Part shown: piece by piece, positions 50,367 to 58,249 of the stretch
Layout: each line of letters starts with the position of its first letter
Numbering within the stretch: position 1 is the first letter of the stretch
Assembly: GCF_022698145.1 (NCBI RefSeq)
Contig: NZ_JALDAX010000006.1
Location: 186,001-250,000 of the forward strand
DNA from: Streptomyces spinosisporus
Lineage (GTDB): Bacteria > Actinomycetota > Actinomycetes > Streptomycetales > Streptomycetaceae
DNA: 64,000 bases
Direction of reading: 5' to 3'
Program-made: the position numbers and the translations under genes
Notes under the pieces: generated by a model
Database searches by the model: none
Told to the model about the DNA's origin: nothing
What the model saw: the letters and a program-made list of their open reading frames with translations, nothing else

Positions 50367-52217
50367 ATGTCAGCGCGGACCCACCCCGCCATCGGCGGCC
50401 TCCTGGCCCTGCTCCTCGCCCTGACCGGCCTGGTCGCCCTCCCCACTCCCTCCCATGCCGCCACGGCGGTCTGCGCCCTGGCCTGCGACACCCTGGACCC
50501 CTCCAAGGCACAGCAGGACACCTTCCCGGTGCCCAGCAGGAACATCAACGGCCGCACGCTGCGGCTGCACGTCTCCGACTTGGACGACATGGCCTGGGCG
50601 AGCATCGACGACGGCGTGAGCGGCGACTCGGTCTGGCTGGACCGGTCCTGGGACCGTGGCGCCACCTGGGAACCGCTGCTCGGCAAGGCGAGCATCCCAA
50701 GCACCTGGACCGGCACCCGCACGCTCATGTACAACATCACCGACCCGGTCGGGCATCGCCGCGGCTGGGTCCGCGCCTGCGGTGACGCCGCCGGCGTCGC
50801 CTGCACCGACTGGGTGTACCCGAAGGTGTGCGACGGCACGTCCTGCGACGGCGCCGACCCCGCGACCGCGGCGGGCGACGACACCCCCGTCCCCTCGACG
50901 ACCCTCTACGGACGCACCATCAGCCTGCACGTCGACCAACAGGGCGGCACGGCCTGGGGCGTCATCGCCGGCGGCGGCGCGGGCGACGAGATCTGGCTCG
51001 ACCGGTCCTGGGACAACGGCGCGAGCTGGCCCGAGGGTTCGTCCCTCGGCCGTACGAGCGTGCCGTCCGGAGCCTCCTCGACCAGGACCGTCATGTTCGC
51101 CACCCGGGACCCGCGCGGCCTGCTCTACGGCGGTGCGGTACGCGCCTGCGGGCGTGAGGCCTCCCACCAGGAGGGCAGTTGCACGGCCTGGGTCCGGCCC
51201 GCACCGACCCGGGCGCGCGCGGGCGCAGACGCGCTGATGGCGTCGTACCAGACCAACGAGGGCTGGTGGCGCAGCAGTTGGTGGAACTCGGCCGTCGCGC
51301 TCACCGCGCTGATCGACTTCGCCGAGCAGAGCGGACGGCACGACTACGACTGGGCGATCGCCCGTACCTTCGAGCAGAACCGTGGCGTCTTCCCGGCGGG
51401 CGGGCGCAGTTCGGACCCGATCGAGGGCCACTTCATCAGCCGTGCGATCGACGACGCGGCGTGGTGGGCGGTGGCGTGGCTGACGGCCTACGACTACACG
51501 GGCGAGCAGCGTTATCTGGACGAGGCGGTCACCATCACCGACTACGTCCACCACTACTGGGACACCGGCTCGTGCGGTGGCGGGGTGTGGTGGAACCGGG
51601 AGCGCACCTACAAGAACGCCGTGACCAACGGGCTGTATCTGTGGCTGACCACCTCGCTGCACCAGCGGATCGCCGGTGACACCGTGTGGGGCAGCCGGGC
51701 GACCACGGCAGCCGACTGGTATCTGGCCAGTGGGCTGATCAACTCCTCGGGTCTGGTCAACGACGGACTGACCGCGAGCTGCGCCAACAACGGGCAGACG
51801 GTGTGGAGTTACAACCAGGGCCTCGCCATCGGCGCGTTCACGCAGCTGTGGCGTTCGACCGGCAGCGGGCGATACCTGGACACGGCGAAGCGGCTGGCCG
51901 ACGCGGCGATGTCGTCCTCCGCACTGACCCGCGACGGCGTGCTCACCGAGTCGTGCGACATCAGCACGGCCTCCTGCGACGACAACCAGAAGCAGTTCAA
52001 GGGCATCTTCATCCGCCACTTCGCCGACCTGGCCGACGCCACCGGGTCCGCGACCTACAAGGCGTACGTCAGGAAACAGGCCGACTCCGTCTGGGCCACC
52101 GACCGGGACTCCCTCAACCGCCTCGGCCAGCGCTGGTCGGGCACGAGCCCCAACACCTGGGACTGGCGCACCCAGGCAAGCGCACTGGAGGCGTTGACGG
52201 CAGCGGCGCGGTTCTAG
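50367..52217 (+). CDS. Secreted GH76 alpha-1,6-mannanase-like protein with two N-terminal modules
   Basis: 616 aa. Signal peptide ends near PSHAAT. Two copies of a ~120-residue module occur in tandem: GRTLRLHVSDLDDMAWASID with GDSVWLDRSWDRGATW, and GRTISLHVDQQGGTAWGVIA with GDEIWLDRSWDNGASW. The GH76 catalytic domain starts at ADALMASYQTNEGWW; the acid pair is Asp362-Asp363 in AIDDAAWWAVAW. Length exceeds the first GH76 mainly by the extra module. Its TAG overlaps the TAG of the convergent lipoprotein gene (CTAG at 52214-52217). Confidence 0.9.
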   Translation: MSARTHPAIGGLLALLLALTGLVALPTPSHAATAVCALACDTLDPSKAQQDTFPVPSRNINGRTLRLHVSDLDDMAWASIDDGVSGDSVWLDRSWDRGATWEPLLGKASIPSTWTGTRTLMYNITDPVGHRRGWVRACGDAAGVACTDWVYPKVCDGTSCDGADPATAAGDDTPVPSTTLYGRTISLHVDQQGGTAWGVIAGGGAGDEIWLDRSWDNGASWPEGSSLGRTSVPSGASSTRTVMFATRDPRGLLYGGAVRACGREASHQEGSCTAWVRPAPTRARAGADALMASYQTNEGWWRSSWWNSAVALTALIDFAEQSGRHDYDWAIARTFEQNRGVFPAGGRSSDPIEGHFISRAIDDAAWWAVAWLTAYDYTGEQRYLDEAVTITDYVHHYWDTGSCGGGVWWNRERTYKNAVTNGLYLWLTTSLHQRIAGDTVWGSRATTAADWYLASGLINSSGLVNDGLTASCANNGQTVWSYNQGLAIGAFTQLWRSTGSGRYLDTAKRLADAAMSSSALTRDGVLTESCDISTASCDDNQKQFKGIFIRHFADLADATGSATYKAYVRKQADSVWATDRDSLNRLGQRWSGTSPNTWDWRTQASALEALTAAARF

Positions 52218-53410
52218 GTGCGGTCCGGGGAGGCGGTCCGGCCGCCTCCCTCCTCGCCCGCCGACATGACGTGCCGCCACTCGTGACCACCGTCGCGAGA
52301 GATCCACAGTCCCTCGCCCTTCACCAGGTCGTACGTCGCGGTCGTCGCGTCGGCGACGCCGTAGAGCGTCGTGCCGTCGACGGTCAGGGAGGTGAACCTG
52401 GCGGGCGTATCGAGTTCATGGAAGGTGCGGTCGGTGGGGTCGTCGGCGAGCCAGTACCGGCCGCCTTCCTCGCCGACCAGCAGCCGGCCGTCCGCGAGGA
52501 GTTCCAGGACGAGCGACTCCGGACCACGCCTGAAGTCCCTCCAGGCGATGCCACCGCCGAGGACGGTCCGCCAGTGGCTGCCGCCGTCCGTCGTCACCAT
52601 CACCCCGCGTACGGCCTCGCCCCGGGTGAGCGACAGCGCCGCGACACCATCTCGTGCGGTGAGCACTCCCCCGGCGTACGGCTTCGGAACGGCCTCGGAA
52701 CCGAGAGTGCGGCCGTCGCGCTGCCGTACAACTCGGTCGGGATCGTCACTCAAGTGCTGTACCAGGCTCCAGACCGTGCCCCGCTCGTCGACGGCGAGGT
52801 GGATGGCGTTGTCGGGCACTCCGGCCGGGGTCGCCACGGTGCGGGTGGCGGGACGGTAGATGAGGTTGGGTTCCGGCTCGGCGACCAGGAGGTCGCCGGG
52901 GCGGGCCCGAAGAGCGGTGCGGGACTTGACGACCTCGCGCCGCTTCCCGTGCACGTCGAGGAGGTACGCTCCGGCAGCCCCCTCCCCTGACGGCACCCGC
53001 ACAAAGCCCCCGGGCACGCCCTTGAACACGGGCGGTGTCGCCTCCGCGTCCGCGTGTTCCGCATGCTCGGCAACCAGCTGACCATCGGGCCCAATGATCC
53101 GCCAGGCGAAGGCAGCCGGCCCCTCGTCATCCTCGACATTGCCGGCGTAGTACGTCACCAGCAACGCCCCGTCCCCCGCACGCACCACACCAAGAGGCGC
53201 CCCAGCCGCCTCGACGACATCGGCCGGACGGGGATGAGGATCCTCAACGACGCGCCGATACTCACCCTCCCGACTCCCGACCCCCACATCGGAACCACCT
53301 GCACCACAGCCACCCAGCAACAGACCGGCGGTCGTCACTGCCACGACCCCGACCGGCCACGCCCGTCCGGCCAGGGCTGCACGCCTGCGGTCCCCCGTTG
53401 ATCGCTTCAC
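52214..53410 (-). CDS. Lipoprotein with BNR/sialidase-like repeats
   Basis: 398 aa from a GTG that overlaps the stop of the upstream gene (GTGA). A lipoprotein signal ends LLGGCGAG. Beta-propeller-type segments are visible: GVMVTTDGGSHWRTVLGGG and GLWISRDGGHEWRHVMSAG are Asp-box (S/TxDGGxxW) motifs. No catalytic residues of a sialidase are recognisable, so it may be a binding or scaffold protein. Operon with the next gene, which carries the same motifs. Confidence 0.8.
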   Translation of the reverse strand: MKRSTGDRRRAALAGRAWPVGVVAVTTAGLLLGGCGAGGSDVGVGSREGEYRRVVEDPHPRPADVVEAAGAPLGVVRAGDGALLVTYYAGNVEDDEGPAAFAWRIIGPDGQLVAEHAEHADAEATPPVFKGVPGGFVRVPSGEGAAGAYLLDVHGKRREVVKSRTALRARPGDLLVAEPEPNLIYRPATRTVATPAGVPDNAIHLAVDERGTVWSLVQHLSDDPDRVVRQRDGRTLGSEAVPKPYAGGVLTARDGVAALSLTRGEAVRGVMVTTDGGSHWRTVLGGGIAWRDFRRGPESLVLELLADGRLLVGEEGGRYWLADDPTDRTFHELDTPARFTSLTVDGTTLYGVADATTATYDLVKGEGLWISRDGGHEWRHVMSAGEEGGGRTASPDRT

Positions 53411-54543
53411 GGATGCCAGAATGCCAGCCGAGCTGCCCTTCCGTTACCACCCACGGCCCAACAGCCGCCGTGTCGCGTGCAGTCGACGCCGAGGAGGAGA
53501 CTCCGGTCGAAGCGCGACCACGTCCGTCCACCGTCGGTCGTGACGTCGCTTCCGTCCGGACCGACCGCGATCGCGGTGTTCTTGCGACCGGGTATCCACG
53601 TGACGCCGTTCCTGAAGCCGGCCGGGGTACCACCGGGCTTCCATGAGGCACCGCCGTCGTGTGTGCGGGCCGCCGCGCCGACATCGACGTTGTCCGCTCG
53701 ACTGAAGTTGCCCCCTACCGCCAGGCCGCGATGAGGGCTCCGAAAGGACAAAGAGGCGATGTTGGATGTCGTGCCCGGAATCGGTGTATCGGTCACCGTC
53801 CAGGTCCGTCCACGGTTCCGTGTGTGGAACACCTGCGGGTTGTTCCCGTTCCCGATGACGCCGATCGTTCCGAACCAGGCGTCGCGACGCCCCTTTGTGA
53901 CCAGGCACGTACCGGTTGCCAGAACACCCGAACCCGGGGCGGTTTCGGGCAGCTCGGAGGTGGGCGCCGGGTGCCAACTGCGGCCGCCGTCGGCGGTTTT
54001 CAGCAGGGCGAACCTGGTGCCTGTCGGGTCACCCACGGCGAGACCGTGACGGCGGTCGAAGAAGGCCATGCAGGCAAAGAAGGTGTGGGGATCCGCGGCG
54101 CGGAACACCTGCCGCCAGCTTGCTCCACCGTCAGCGGTCCGGTAGATGCGCGCGGGTATGCCGGCTGCCTCATCGCTGAGGGCCAGCACGAGCGCGTGAT
54201 CGCGGTCGAAGGCCTCGACGTCCCGGAACTCATCGCGCGCGCCTCCCGGAGGCGTCACGTCCTCCCATGTGCGACCACCGTCGACGGTCCGCACCACGGC
54301 ACCCCCGACCTCCCCCTGGAACCCGCCTCCAACCGCCCAGACCGAAGAGCGGTCCACGGCGTCAACGGCGATCAGTGTGTTTGTCGTCGCGGTGTGCACG
54401 AAACGCCACGACGGCAACTTCGCCGGGTGCCCCGATCCCGACGCCGATGACGCCACAGCCGGGTCGGTCAATGCCAGGACGAGGCCGACGACAGCAGCTA
54501 TGCGCAGAGTGGCCCGAAGTAACGCAATTCCCATCCTCGGCAC
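53407..54543 (-). CDS. Secreted YCF48/BNR-type beta-propeller protein
   Basis: 378 aa with a signal peptide (ATLRIAAVVGLVLALTDPAV). Repeated Asp-box motifs: VRTVDGGRTWEDV, YRTADGGASWRQV, LKTADGGRSWHPA, HTRNRGRTWTV, RTHDGGASWKPG and VTTDGGRTWSRF, at roughly 45-60 residue intervals, consistent with a six- or seven-bladed propeller. Related to YCF48-like and oxidoreductase-annotated secreted proteins; no enzyme motif seen. First gene of a two-gene operon; start GTG 54543 or ATG 54534. Confidence 0.82.
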   Translation of the reverse strand: MPRMGIALLRATLRIAAVVGLVLALTDPAVASSASGSGHPAKLPSWRFVHTATTNTLIAVDAVDRSSVWAVGGGFQGEVGGAVVRTVDGGRTWEDVTPPGGARDEFRDVEAFDRDHALVLALSDEAAGIPARIYRTADGGASWRQVFRAADPHTFFACMAFFDRRHGLAVGDPTGTRFALLKTADGGRSWHPAPTSELPETAPGSGVLATGTCLVTKGRRDAWFGTIGVIGNGNNPQVFHTRNRGRTWTVTDTPIPGTTSNIASLSFRSPHRGLAVGGNFSRADNVDVGAAARTHDGGASWKPGGTPAGFRNGVTWIPGRKNTAIAVGPDGSDVTTDGGRTWSRFDRSLLLGVDCTRHGGCWAVGGNGRAARLAFWHP

Positions 54544-54683
54544 GCTAATTGGCTTAGGAAGTGAGCAACATGCGTAAAAAGTACGAAAGCCGGTGCGCAG
54601 GGCGAATGCGCGTGCATCGGCGGACGGGGCGTAGTACGTCTGGAGCGTCAGGGATTTGTGGCTGTTCGCGTGGGGAGTTGTTG

Positions 54684-55031
54684 ATGGCTGTTCGTCGTGT
54701 CATGCCTGTTATTCGGTCGGAGGCTGCGCAGGAGAGTCGGGAGTTCTATGGGCTGCTCGGGTTTCGGGAAGTCATGGATCTCGGGTGGATCATGACGCTT
54801 GCCTCGCCGTCCAGTCCGATGGCGCAGGTCAGTGTCATGAGCGAGGACAGGACCGCTCCGGTCGTGCCCGACGTGAGTGTGGAGGTCGATGACGTGGATG
54901 CGGCCTATGCGGCGATGCGGGAGAGCGGTGCGGAGATCGTTCATTCCCTGCAGGACGAGGAGTGGGGGGTGCGGCGCTTCTTCGTGCGTGACCCCAACGG
55001 CCGCGTGATCAACGTGCTGAACCATCGGTGA
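54684..55031 (+). CDS. Glyoxalase superfamily protein (VOC)
   Basis: 115 aa; ATG at 54684 follows GGGGAG. One VOC domain: MPVIRSEAAQESREFYGLLG at the start and RRFFVRDPNGRVINVLNH at the end. Codon third positions hold more T than neighbours in the first third (CGT CGT GTC ATG CCT GTT ATT), unlike surrounding genes, suggesting a different origin or recent arrival. Similar proteins confer bleomycin-type resistance, but the metal ligands are not clear enough to claim it. Confidence 0.85.
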   Translation: MAVRRVMPVIRSEAAQESREFYGLLGFREVMDLGWIMTLASPSSPMAQVSVMSEDRTAPVVPDVSVEVDDVDAAYAAMRESGAEIVHSLQDEEWGVRRFFVRDPNGRVINVLNHR

Positions 55032-55145
55032 CGTCGGGGCGGCGGGGTTGGCACAGTGCAATTTTTACCGGCCGCAAGAGTAAATGGACGCTCTGGCACG
55101 TATCTCCTGGTGTCCGCGCCCGCCCGCACCGGAGGTGCCCCGCCC

Positions 55146-55913
55146 ATGTCCCGCATCACCCTTGGATCCGTCTTCGTCGGCGGCGCCCTGGCCGTGACCG
55201 CCGCAGCCCTGGCGTACCCGAGCCTGCTCGGCGTTCAGAAGACGTCCAGCGACGGCGCCCGCGTGATAGCCCACACCCGCTTCGGCCCGCTCACCGAGGC
55301 CGACCGCAACTTCGTGGTGGCGGTACGGGCCGCCGGGCTGTGGGAGTTCCCCTCCGGCGAGCTGGCGGTGAAGAAGGGCACGACCGAGGCCGTACGCGAG
55401 GCCGGACGGCACCTGATCATCGGGCACGCCGCACTCGACGCCAGCTGCCGGAAGATCGCTCCCGAGTTGAACATCACCATCCCCAACCAGCCCTCGCCGC
55501 AGCAGCAGGGCTTTCTGGTGACCCTGCAGTCGGACACCGGCAAGCAGTTCGACTCCGATCTCGCCAACATCCTGCGCGTCACCCACGGTTCGATCTTCAG
55601 CACCATCGCCAAGATCCGCTCCACCACCAGAAACACCCTCGTACGGCAACTCGCGGACCAGGCCAACGACGTGGTCCTGGACCACATCACACAGATGGAG
55701 GGCTCCGGGCTGGTCAACTTCGACCAGGTCAACGCCCAGCAGACGAACCCGCAGAAGCTTCCGTCCGACCAGGTCACCCCACCGGTGCCTCAGTCGGGCG
55801 TGCCCATGGTCGTCCTCACTCCGCCGCCCGGAGTCTCGGCCGACGGAATTCCCACGGGGCCCGCCGCTCCGGCCGCGCCGGCCGCTCCGTCCGGTTCCGC
55901 GACGGTCGGGTGA
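55146..55913 (+). CDS. DUF4142 domain-containing exported protein
   Basis: 255 aa from the ATG at 55146 (GGAGGT upstream; frame open from 55056). A signal/anchor sequence (LGSVFVGGALAVTAAALAYP) is followed by the DUF4142 four-helix domain: LTEADRNFVVAVRAAGLWE, SGELAVKKGTTEAVREAGRH, LIIGHAALDASCRKIA. The C-terminal ~60 residues are Pro/Ala-rich and unstructured. Function unknown; the domain is ferritin-like in fold. The last ~124 bases overlap the end of a minus-strand gene. Confidence 0.85.
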   Translation: MSRITLGSVFVGGALAVTAAALAYPSLLGVQKTSSDGARVIAHTRFGPLTEADRNFVVAVRAAGLWEFPSGELAVKKGTTEAVREAGRHLIIGHAALDASCRKIAPELNITIPNQPSPQQQGFLVTLQSDTGKQFDSDLANILRVTHGSIFSTIAKIRSTTRNTLVRQLADQANDVVLDHITQMEGSGLVNFDQVNAQQTNPQKLPSDQVTPPVPQSGVPMVVLTPPPGVSADGIPTGPAAPAAPAAPSGSATVG

Positions 55914-56629
55914 CCTCGACGCCCCGTCACATCCTCGCCCTCGGGTCCCGGAGGGCCGGACAGCCGGAAGGAGCGCACGACGGCGATCAGGCTTGACGTG
56001 ACGAGCGCGGCGGTCCACGGCGCCAGATCACGCAGCGGCTTCGGGGCGGCGGCTCCCGTCTCCACACCGCGCGGACGCACCCGGCCTTGGGGGTCGTAGC
56101 GAACCGAGAGCGCGTCCCCGGGCCGGGTCGCGCGTCCGCAGCCGCGCCAGATGCGGACCTTGAGCGGGATGCCGTCGGCGTCGGCGACCGTGCAGAGATA
56201 CCGCTCACGGCCGCCGTCCGCCAGCCGGCCCTCCTCGACCGATGTCACCACGACGGACTGCACTCGACCCCGTTCAGCCAGCACGACACCCGCCGCGGCC
56301 TGCGGTGTCTGCAGGGCCAGGCACACGCCGAGCAGCGCGACGATGCCGACCAGGGCACGCCCGGCCCCCATCAGGGACACATAGAGGGCAACGGCTGCCG
56401 CGCAGACGAGGCCCGACTCGCCGTCGGCCAGGGCCGGGCGGCCCGTCCAGGCGCCGTACAGCGTCGTGCCGATGATCGCGCCGGCTCCCAGGAGTCCCAC
56501 GAGCAGCCCCTCCGCCACGAGCCACCAGGGCGGCAGACCGACGAACTCCGCGGGACCCCAGACAGCGGCGCGCAGGTGCCCCATGAGATGGGGCTCGTGA
56601 GAGGACCAGGGCTGTCGTCTTCGGTGCAT
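55790..56629 (-). CDS. Membrane protein of unknown function
   Basis: About 279 aa (an alternative GTG at 56638 has AAAGGA upstream). Two or three hydrophobic segments near the N-terminus (WWLVAEGLLVGLLGAGAII, VCAAAVALYVSLMGAG, LVGIVALLGVCLAL), then a soluble beta domain (RVQSVVVTSVEEGRLADGGR), then another membrane segment (WTAALVTSSLIAVVRSF). The last ~40 residues are antisense to the DUF4142 tail and Ala/Pro/Gly-rich; the true stop may be the only one used, as no earlier stop occurs. A TTGCA palindrome like that of the MarR gene lies 57-77 bases upstream. Confidence 0.6.
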   Translation of the reverse strand: MHRRRQPWSSHEPHLMGHLRAAVWGPAEFVGLPPWWLVAEGLLVGLLGAGAIIGTTLYGAWTGRPALADGESGLVCAAAVALYVSLMGAGRALVGIVALLGVCLALQTPQAAAGVVLAERGRVQSVVVTSVEEGRLADGGRERYLCTVADADGIPLKVRIWRGCGRATRPGDALSVRYDPQGRVRPRGVETGAAAPKPLRDLAPWTAALVTSSLIAVVRSFRLSGPPGPEGEDVTGRRGHPTVAEPDGAAGAAGAAGPVGIPSAETPGGGVRTTMGTPD

Positions 56630-56693
56630 GCGTGCCACGCCCCGTGTCCTTTCCGGTCCTTCGGTCACCGCTCGTGCGGCGCCCGCCAGTGCC

Positions 56694-56706
56694 TTGCATT
56701 ATGCAA
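56694..56706. promoter_or_regulatory. TTGCA palindrome upstream of the membrane-protein gene
   Basis: TTGCATTATGCAA, a perfect 6-bp inverted repeat around one base. It is the same type as TTGCACTGTGCAA upstream of the neighbouring MarR gene, so it is probably that regulator's operator. Confidence 0.65.
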
Positions 56707-56765
56707 AATCTGCCGGGCCTGGTTGAAGGGCCGTCAAAGGGGCTTTCCGTACTGGAGTCGGAAGG

Positions 56766-57302
56766 TCAGGCGTCGTGCGCCACCACGCCGTCCGCGGCCG
56801 GGTCGAGCGGGTGCGGCTCCGGGCCGTCCGCGGCCGAGGCCGGGGGTTCGCCTCCGGCCCGGTTGAAGGCGTTGAGGGCTTCGATGAGCGCGAGGCGCTG
56901 GGTGGGAGTGAGGCGTTCGACGATGGTGGCGATCTCCGTGCGGCGGCGGGCCGTGACATGCGCGACGGTACGCCGGCCCTCGTCGGTGAGCTGCAGCAGG
57001 GTCTCGCGGCGGTTCTCGGGGTTGGTCTGCCGGTCGGCGAGCCCGGCCGCGATCAGCCGGTCGACCATCCGCATCGCCGTCGACGGGGCCACCTGGAGCA
57101 GGTCGGCGAGGGTGACCAGTTTGGTGGCGCCCCGGGTCTCCAGTACGACCAGCATCCGGAGCTGCGGCAGTGTCACCCGGTCCTCGTACTCGGCGAGCGA
57201 GCGGGCGGAGACGGCCACCAGCAGGCGGGAGGCGGTCAGGACCGCCCGGGTGACCGCGTCGACGTCGTCCATGGCCCCCGCGGGGCTCTCGTGCTCCGGC
57301 AT
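56766..57302 (-). CDS. MarR family transcriptional regulator
   Basis: 178 aa. Winged-helix core: RVTLPQLRMLVVLETRGA, KLVTLADLLQVAPSTAMRMVDRLIAAGLADR, wing NPENRRETLLQLTDEGRR. The C-terminal tail is Pro/Gly-rich. It lies upstream of the membrane-protein gene on the same strand, with 60 bases to that gene's TTGCA site. Auto-regulation is likely, since the same palindrome precedes its own start. Confidence 0.9.
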   Translation of the reverse strand: MPEHESPAGAMDDVDAVTRAVLTASRLLVAVSARSLAEYEDRVTLPQLRMLVVLETRGATKLVTLADLLQVAPSTAMRMVDRLIAAGLADRQTNPENRRETLLQLTDEGRRTVAHVTARRRTEIATIVERLTPTQRLALIEALNAFNRAGGEPPASAADGPEPHPLDPAADGVVAHDA

Positions 57303-57409
57303 ATGTCCTTTCTACCGTGCCGAAGTCGCTGCTCACTCGCATGATGGGAACAGGTTTTCCTTTTCATGACCATGGCATCGTGCAACACCCACCGGGTGGC
57401 GACCCCCAG

Positions 57410-57422
57410 TTGCACTGTGCAA
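57410..57422. promoter_or_regulatory. TTGCA palindrome upstream of the MarR gene
   Basis: TTGCACTGTGCAA, perfect 6-bp arms around one base, 108 bases upstream of the MarR start. An imperfect half-match (GGCATCGTGCAA, 57374-57385) lies between it and the gene. Confidence 0.65.
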
Positions 57423-57533
57423 AAATCACGCCGGTCCCCCAGCCGGCGGTCCGGTACGCAGCGCCCATGAGTGAGCGGCACTCGATCACGGGATCGGACG
57501 ACGTACTGGACCGTCGGAGGGCCCGCAGGCGCC

Positions 57534-58172
57534 CTACGCCCGCAGCCTCGCCGACCACGGATGCCCGGGGTGCACACGCTCCAGCCACCCGCCCAGCCGG
57601 TCCCGGCGCGCCTCGCTCAGCCGCGGCAGCGTCCCCTCGAAGTCCGCCTCGTCCTTGGGACGCGCGTCCTTCGCCTTGAACAGCAGGACCAACTCCGGTA
57701 CCAGGTAGGGGATTCCGTCCGGCGTCCACGCGATGACGGAGTCGTACGGCAGCCGCAGGCTCGCGTCCCGGCGGCAGATCCACGTGCTCCCCTCGTGCGG
57801 CTCGCGGAAGACGTCGAACAGGAAACGTTCCGTGGCCGGGTCCCGGAGCCAGGTCTGATGCGTGGCGGCCAGCGCCTCGGGCCCCGCCGCGGCCCAGACC
57901 CGGCCCGAACCGACCGCGTCCCACACGTACTCCGGGAAGCGGTCCCGCACTTCCGGGAAGGTCGTCGAGGGCACCGCGATCTCCAGATCACCGTGCGGCC
58001 GGGTCTGTTCCCCGCGGAAGAGGTCAAGCGCCCATCCCGCCGCGACGCACCACGGTGCCCGGACCCCGTCCAGTCGCTCCGTGACCTGCTCCGGACGCCA
58101 CGCCCTCGCCCACCGGGCGTTGAGCTCGTCCGTCCCGAAAACGGCGCCGCCGGGCGGCAGGGAGTCCGTCAT
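57534..58172 (-). CDS. Nucleotidyltransferase-like protein
   Basis: 212 aa. The pattern VRAPWCVAAGWALDLFRGEQ followed by PHGDLEIAVP resembles the GGWAxDLxxGxxTRxHxDxE motif of lincosamide/aminoglycoside nucleotidyltransferases, with the metal-binding acidic pair DLE. The C-terminal half (IPYLVPELVLLFKAKDARPK) has the Lys-containing stretch of the same group. It may adenylate an antibiotic or be a housekeeping relative. Nothing in the context decides. Confidence 0.75.
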   Translation of the reverse strand: MTDSLPPGGAVFGTDELNARWARAWRPEQVTERLDGVRAPWCVAAGWALDLFRGEQTRPHGDLEIAVPSTTFPEVRDRFPEYVWDAVGSGRVWAAAGPEALAATHQTWLRDPATERFLFDVFREPHEGSTWICRRDASLRLPYDSVIAWTPDGIPYLVPELVLLFKAKDARPKDEADFEGTLPRLSEARRDRLGGWLERVHPGHPWSARLRA

Positions 58173-58201
58173 TCGTACAACGTAGCTCCGTGCAACGTGG
58201 C

Positions 58202-58239
58202 GAAGGGGCCCGTGCGTTCGTCGACGCGCGGGCCCCTTC
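58202..58239. terminator. Hairpin terminator for the GH31 gene
   Basis: GAAGGGGCCCG (58202-58212) pairs with CGGGCCCCTTC (58229-58239), extendable by further G/C and one G-T pair. It lies 11 bases after the minus-strand GH31 stop; it can also terminate in the other direction. Confidence 0.8.
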
Positions 58240-58249
58240 AGCGCAGCTG

